DNA of 64,000 nucleotides. Origin: Nipponacmea schrenckii (lineage: Eukaryota; Mollusca; Gastropoda; Lottiidae). The notes under the pieces are model-generated. The model saw only the letters and a program-made list of their open reading frames with translations. It was not told where the DNA came from and did no database searches. This document shows positions 59,804 through 64,000 of this stretch, piece by piece (within the stretch, counting starts at the first letter, position 1; each line of letters opens with the position of its first letter). The translations under genes were made by a program, and so were the position numbers. The stretch spans positions 5,328,826 through 5,392,825 of the forward strand of contig JAUJPP010000005.1 in assembly GCA_030562195.1 (NCBI GenBank), written 5' to 3'.

Positions 59804-62800
59804 ATCCTTTTTAAAAACGGTGACAACATCGTCTGATATCTTTCAATTGTAATGTGTCTTGCAACATTTTATATTACGGATGCTTTGGTTGTCCCACATA
59901 TACTTACAATTATCGCTGCTCGAGATGTAACGAGACAGTTTAGTGTGGAAGGTACACATGGCGAAATAATCAAACCGTTGTTGAAATATGAAAAAGATGC
60001 TGTTGATATAGTTTTGTATCAATTTATTATAGACTTGAACAATCAAACAGGTGTTTCAATTCAATATGTATCGCTATTTTTAAAATGTCGCATTTTGATT
60101 GGATAATAGTTGAAATAAAGGATTTTTATTGGCTGTTGCCATTTAGACAGGTGCTCTATTCATGTATTGAAATCGCCGATTGATAAATCCTATCAATTAC
60201 CTTTAGATGTGGTTTTATAGCCCTCGCTCCTCATGAAAGAGCCGAAGAATCAAAATCGATTAGTCGCGACTATTTTTTCACATGAAAAGATTCAGTAATG
60301 ACTTTAATTTGCATTTAGGTATAGGTTGGTTGTCTATATGAGTTCCTTGGTCAGCCAAACCCCTAATACACAGCCCCCCCCCCAGTTCTGCCCTTCCCTT
60401 TATCTTTATTAAGGAATGTCTTTCTAGTTCATTTGTTTAATGTTCAGAGTCTCGGACTACCATTCCAAATGATGTTTGGCCTAAAGAGCAAAATTCGGAC
60501 ATGGATAGGTTGGTTCCATTTCTAGGGTTTTTGGACCGTCAAACATACGAAATTAACATATCTTTCGATTCCAATTAATTCCTTTTTTAGTCTGTACTAT
60601 TTTCTTGGCTGGAATTCAAATTGAAATGGAAAAAAGAGAAGAAATGAAAGTAACCATTTCAAATCCATATTTAACGCGCGTCAAACAAGGGGGAAGTAAC
60701 TCTATTGGTACTATTTTTGCAGACGGCCAAACGTCAAAAGCCGAAAATGGTAAAAAAAAACAGAATGTAGACAATTTTACAATTGAATTTCACCGGTTTT
60801 GCCTTCAAATTGCTTTTAAATTACGGAACTTGTTAGTCGTTGACAAAGGCCTAGAAGTCGTCTATCTCCAAAAAGTCCAAAGCTAAGCCAGAGCCCAAGA
60901 CAGGTTAGTGTTTGTGAATGTTTTCACTTCTAATTTCCTTGTCACATGTTGAAATATTGAATGGACAACTGGTCTAAACATCTATATAGAAAACGATGGT
61001 AAATGATTCCGCTTACCCAATTAGTCTTTGGATAAGGTTGTCCTCTTATGCCATGGACTTTGTTATGATAACAAGAAGGAAGGGTTAGGTAAGCAAAATT
61101 CGTAATTCGTCTTCAATTTTGACAAGGGACCAGTAGGGATAAGGAAAGTGGGCGGTCTCCAAAGCTGATTGAGAAAGGGATTGTGGTTCTGTTATTTGTG
61201 CTAAGGTAAGGGTTAACAAGAAGCGGAGTTGAGGGTAAACACATATCTGATTGCACATTAAGAATTTACAGAAACAAAATTAAATGAAGGCCATTCGATT
61301 TATGAATTTTATTCTTTTTCTATAAGATGTACAATTCTCTTCTTCTTGGAATTTTCAATTACAAAATACATTTTGCCCTCAGCAATTATTAATGCAGACA
61401 AAAAAGGTACTTAATTCTTAAAATCATTTTAAATAGAGTGTCCATTACCACAATTACAAGCATAATTTATTCTATTTGGAAATAAATAACAAACTTTTTG
61501 ACATTCTGTTTCACTAAATAAAATATTGAAGTGTTTTTTTGTGTGCTATGAAATAACATACTGGTAAAGATTTACACAATAGTGTTTGGTGAAAAATCAA
61601 TAGGTTCAGATCTCTTCATGCATTTAAACCGAAAAATACAAATAGAGGGACAGGATCTTTAAACACTAATAAACTTTTTAAGTAAAAATAAAATTTAAAC
61701 AAAAGAAATATAGTTACTATACATGAACATAAATAACATTAAATGCATAAATATTTTAAGGCTAATTTTCTTAAGCGTATAGAATTCAATAAATTTTTGA
61801 ATCATTCCGACAGATGTACTCATTTTATGTTAAGAAAGTAAAAAAAGTAAATTAAATATTTTATACTGTGTCATGTGTACAGTATTTTTGAAACACTTTA
61901 ACAATCGATGCCAACATTTTAATAGATTTTATTTTCAAAAATTAATATATCAGAATAAACATAAGTAGCCATGTGAACTCTCCTAAAGCGTTACATTTGA
62001 GTTATTTGTATATACTATGCTCTTTTGAAAGAATTAAATCCAATCTAAGATCTATATAAATTAATGTTTTAGCATAATAGCATGGCTATCATAGTTAAAG
62101 CTTTCACATACTCTTTTGTATATATAGATAGTCTTGTAAAATATGAAAATTATTTGTATAAATAGTCGTTCATTCGGTTATTTGGACTACACACATGTCA
62201 CTGACGGCATTGATTTACACCATTCTAATTTTGACTAATTTTTAATCAGTGGTTGCAGTTTCACTAGAACTAACATTGTAAGACATCACTATTGTGCAAG
62301 TTTCTTAAAGTCTCAAGTGACGTCATATTTCAATCTAAAAAATTCCCTGATACATGTAGATACACCTTAGTTTGTAGTTGTTTCAAATGCACAAAATCAT
62401 CCTTGGCATCTTTGAACCTCAAGTATAGATAAAGATGGTGCGAGTTTCTATTTTGTAATCAATTGGACAGCCAATTTCCTGCCAGTTTGACATGACTTGT
62501 GTGTAGAAGAGGTCCAGTTAGTAATTTGACTTAGGTCTTGTAGTAAATACATGTGAGGTACCTGACTATACATATTAGTGATTTTTATATTACTTTTTGG
62601 GCTATTACAAATCTTCTATACCTTAAACCTTAACCATACTAATATTCTCCCCTCTAAGACTAATTAGTAGAGAATATTTTAATGCCTTTGTTTAAGCAAG
62701 GTGATTGATTTTAGTTAATTACAAATTAAATATTTTAGTATCCTGGTTTAAAAGATTTTAGAAAAATATGATTAAATATAACAAAACAAAACTCACACAA

Positions 62801-62805
62801 AAAAA
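59804..62805. other. AT-rich gene-poor region
   Basis: No exon I can support. A frame of 87 codons (60626-60886, MEKREEMKVTISNP...) has no family likeness and no clear transcript signals. 61300-62750 is very AT-rich and could be a 3' UTR of a gene outside the window, but nothing proves it. A left-half copy of the MITE at 21451-21612 lies near 62205-62250. Confidence 0.5.
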
Positions 62806-63085
62806 GCAAGCGTTTTATGGTCTGCTTAAAACATTGCATTAATATTGAACCAGTGCTTTGTTTTTTAATAAAGCTGTGTCTAATATCACAGGCACCTGTT
62901 TTTATCCATGCGAAGACTAGCTATCAAAGTGTATATATATATACAATACTTGATACTGAGCCTTCGGATTGATAAAAACAGGAGTCTGTGGTCTATACTA
63001 GTAATGTTCACACAGGAACTAAGAATAATAAGCCATCCCATTGATGTATTATCAGAGATAAGACATTGCAAGCAGACCACAAATT
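62806..63085. mobile_element. nested imperfect inverted repeat (MITE-like)
   Basis: The outer arms share ATGGTCTGCTTAAAACATTG (62817-62836) and, complemented on the right, GTGGTCTGCTTGCAATGTC (63064-63082). An inner hairpin of about 43-bp arms (62894-62980) runs CCTGTTTTTATCCATGCGAA on the left and TTCGGATTGATAAAAACAGG on the right around a TATATATATA centre. Open frames on both strands here mirror each other because of the symmetry. Confidence 0.7.
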
Positions 63086-63309
63086 ATAACAAAGCACACA
63101 AAAATTACAGTTTTACAACATACATAATATACTTCTTCTATTTTTCTTTTATTCAGTCCACTTTATACAAAAATAACAATATATTCATAGCACTGTTAAA
63201 ATCCTTTATAACAAAGTTTTTTTTTATTTGGTACTTGCCATACATATTTCAATTTAATCTTGACAAAAAAATACATCATGAATACTTCATTTATGTTTAA
63301 CATAGCTTG

Positions 63310-63655
63310 CTATATAATACATGTGTATCAAGCCATTAATGCATGTGTATCTTGCTGTACAATTCATGTATCTTGCCATTAATACATGTGTATCTTGCCA
63401 TTAAGACATGATCTTGCCATTAATCTGTGTATCAAAGCTTGCCATACAATACACGTATCTTGCCATTACCCATGTATCTTTGCATACAATACATGTATCA
63501 TGCCATTACCCATGTGTCTTGGCCTACAATACACGTATCTTGCCATTACCCATGTATCTTTGCATACAATACATGTATCTTGCCATTACCCATGTATCTT
63601 GGCCTACAATACACGTATCTTGCCATTACCCATGTATCTTGGCATTAACAATTAT
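63310..63655. repeat. 40-bp minisatellite (TCTTGCCATTACCCATGTAT)
   Basis: About seven clear units alternating TTTGCATACAATACATGTA and TTGGCCTACAATACACGTA halves, decaying to the left into shorter ATACATGTGTATCTTGCCAT units. Frames read through the array in three phases because of the repeat. Confidence 0.93.
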
Positions 63656-64000
63656 AAACATAATTTAATAGATTTATTTGGCAGTGAATCTGATAGAAAT
63701 CAGTCCTCAAAAAATATGTATATTATCTTAACATTTAAAAATATGAAAAAATAAGTACTAAATTGGTCCCCAAAACGTTAAATTGTTAAATGCATAGTAG
63801 TGACTCAAAAAAATATAACAAATCAAAAACTTATGGCAGTGAAAAATATTGTGAACCTGAGAACAAACTTGGTCCCAAAATGTTAAATGCTTGAATAGTT
63901 TTGAAGGCACATTGGTCTATAAAAATAGAATTAACATATAACATAGGATGAACTTGTCTGGCAGTGAACATATTGTAAACTCAAAATGTTTAATGCATAT
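63656..64000. repeat. degenerate repeats to the window edge; no gene
   Basis: Two or three loosely related segments share TTGGTCCCxAAAxxGTTAAAT and GGCAGTGAAxAT, spaced about 100-120 bp (63660-63700, 63755-63850, 63870-64000). No exon is visible. Confidence 0.5.

Noticed and set aside
60605..60886. 93-codon frame upstream of the right-hand AT-rich region
   Set aside because: The first codon is not ATG, there is no family likeness, and it has no transcript signals.
62886..63300. Opposed frames of 64 and 130 codons
   Set aside because: They mirror each other through the inverted repeat and lack domains.

Overview
This is a eukaryotic nuclear window from an animal with intron-rich genes: short exons with clean GT/AG junctions, AT-rich introns, polyadenylation signals and no operons. 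The proteins are ordinary metazoan housekeeping and ciliate-animal families. The repeat landscape (many minisatellites, a tRNA-derived SINE, MITE-like elements, poly-C tracts) suggests a lophotrochozoan, most likely a mollusc; that placement is inference. There are no prokaryotic features.

Layout: (1) 1108-5087, minus: an RS-rich nuclear protein, possibly BCLAF1/THRAP3-like, running off the left edge and carrying an apparent one-base insertion. (2) 8232-19302, minus: a complete 16-exon PHTF gene (883 aa). Its introns hold a nearly perfect 1,045-bp tandem duplication and many repeats. (3) 22979-24910, plus: an RNF181-type RING-H2 ubiquitin ligase. (4) 26544-27788, minus: transcription elongation factor TFIIS. 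(5) 29019-39326, minus: a 16-exon, 797-aa coiled-coil/disordered protein, tentatively CCDC60-like. (6) 40725-45308, minus: EF-1 delta/beta, with one catalytic-domain exon not findable in the window. (7) 45860-46888, plus: CHRAC1 histone-fold protein, divergent from (6). (8) 47812-50646, minus: an unrecognised protein with an N-terminal myristoylation-type motif. (9) 52554-56095, plus: ribosomal stalk protein uL10 (RPLP0), including a 5'TOP leader exon. (10) 58435-59430, plus: an intronless methyltransferase-like gene with a degenerate SAM motif. From 59.5 kb to the end I see repeats and an inverted-repeat element but no convincing gene.

The genes do not form a pathway, although several act in gene expression (TFIIS, CHRAC1, EF-1, uL10, RS protein). 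I rebuilt the exons by reading splice sites and checking that reading-frame phase carries across every junction. The phase closes exactly for PHTF, RNF181, TFIIS, the CCDC60-like gene, CHRAC1, the 259-aa gene and RPLP0.

I did not find a clear new biological system. The most notable signals are: the 1-kb tandem element with a palindromic cluster of ETS- and ATF/CREB-like sites; a SINE whose tail has been amplified into satellite-like arrays at several loci; one 40-bp minisatellite family seeded at several loci; hammerhead-ribozyme-like cores in four places; the missing EF-1 exon; and the frameshift in the RS gene.
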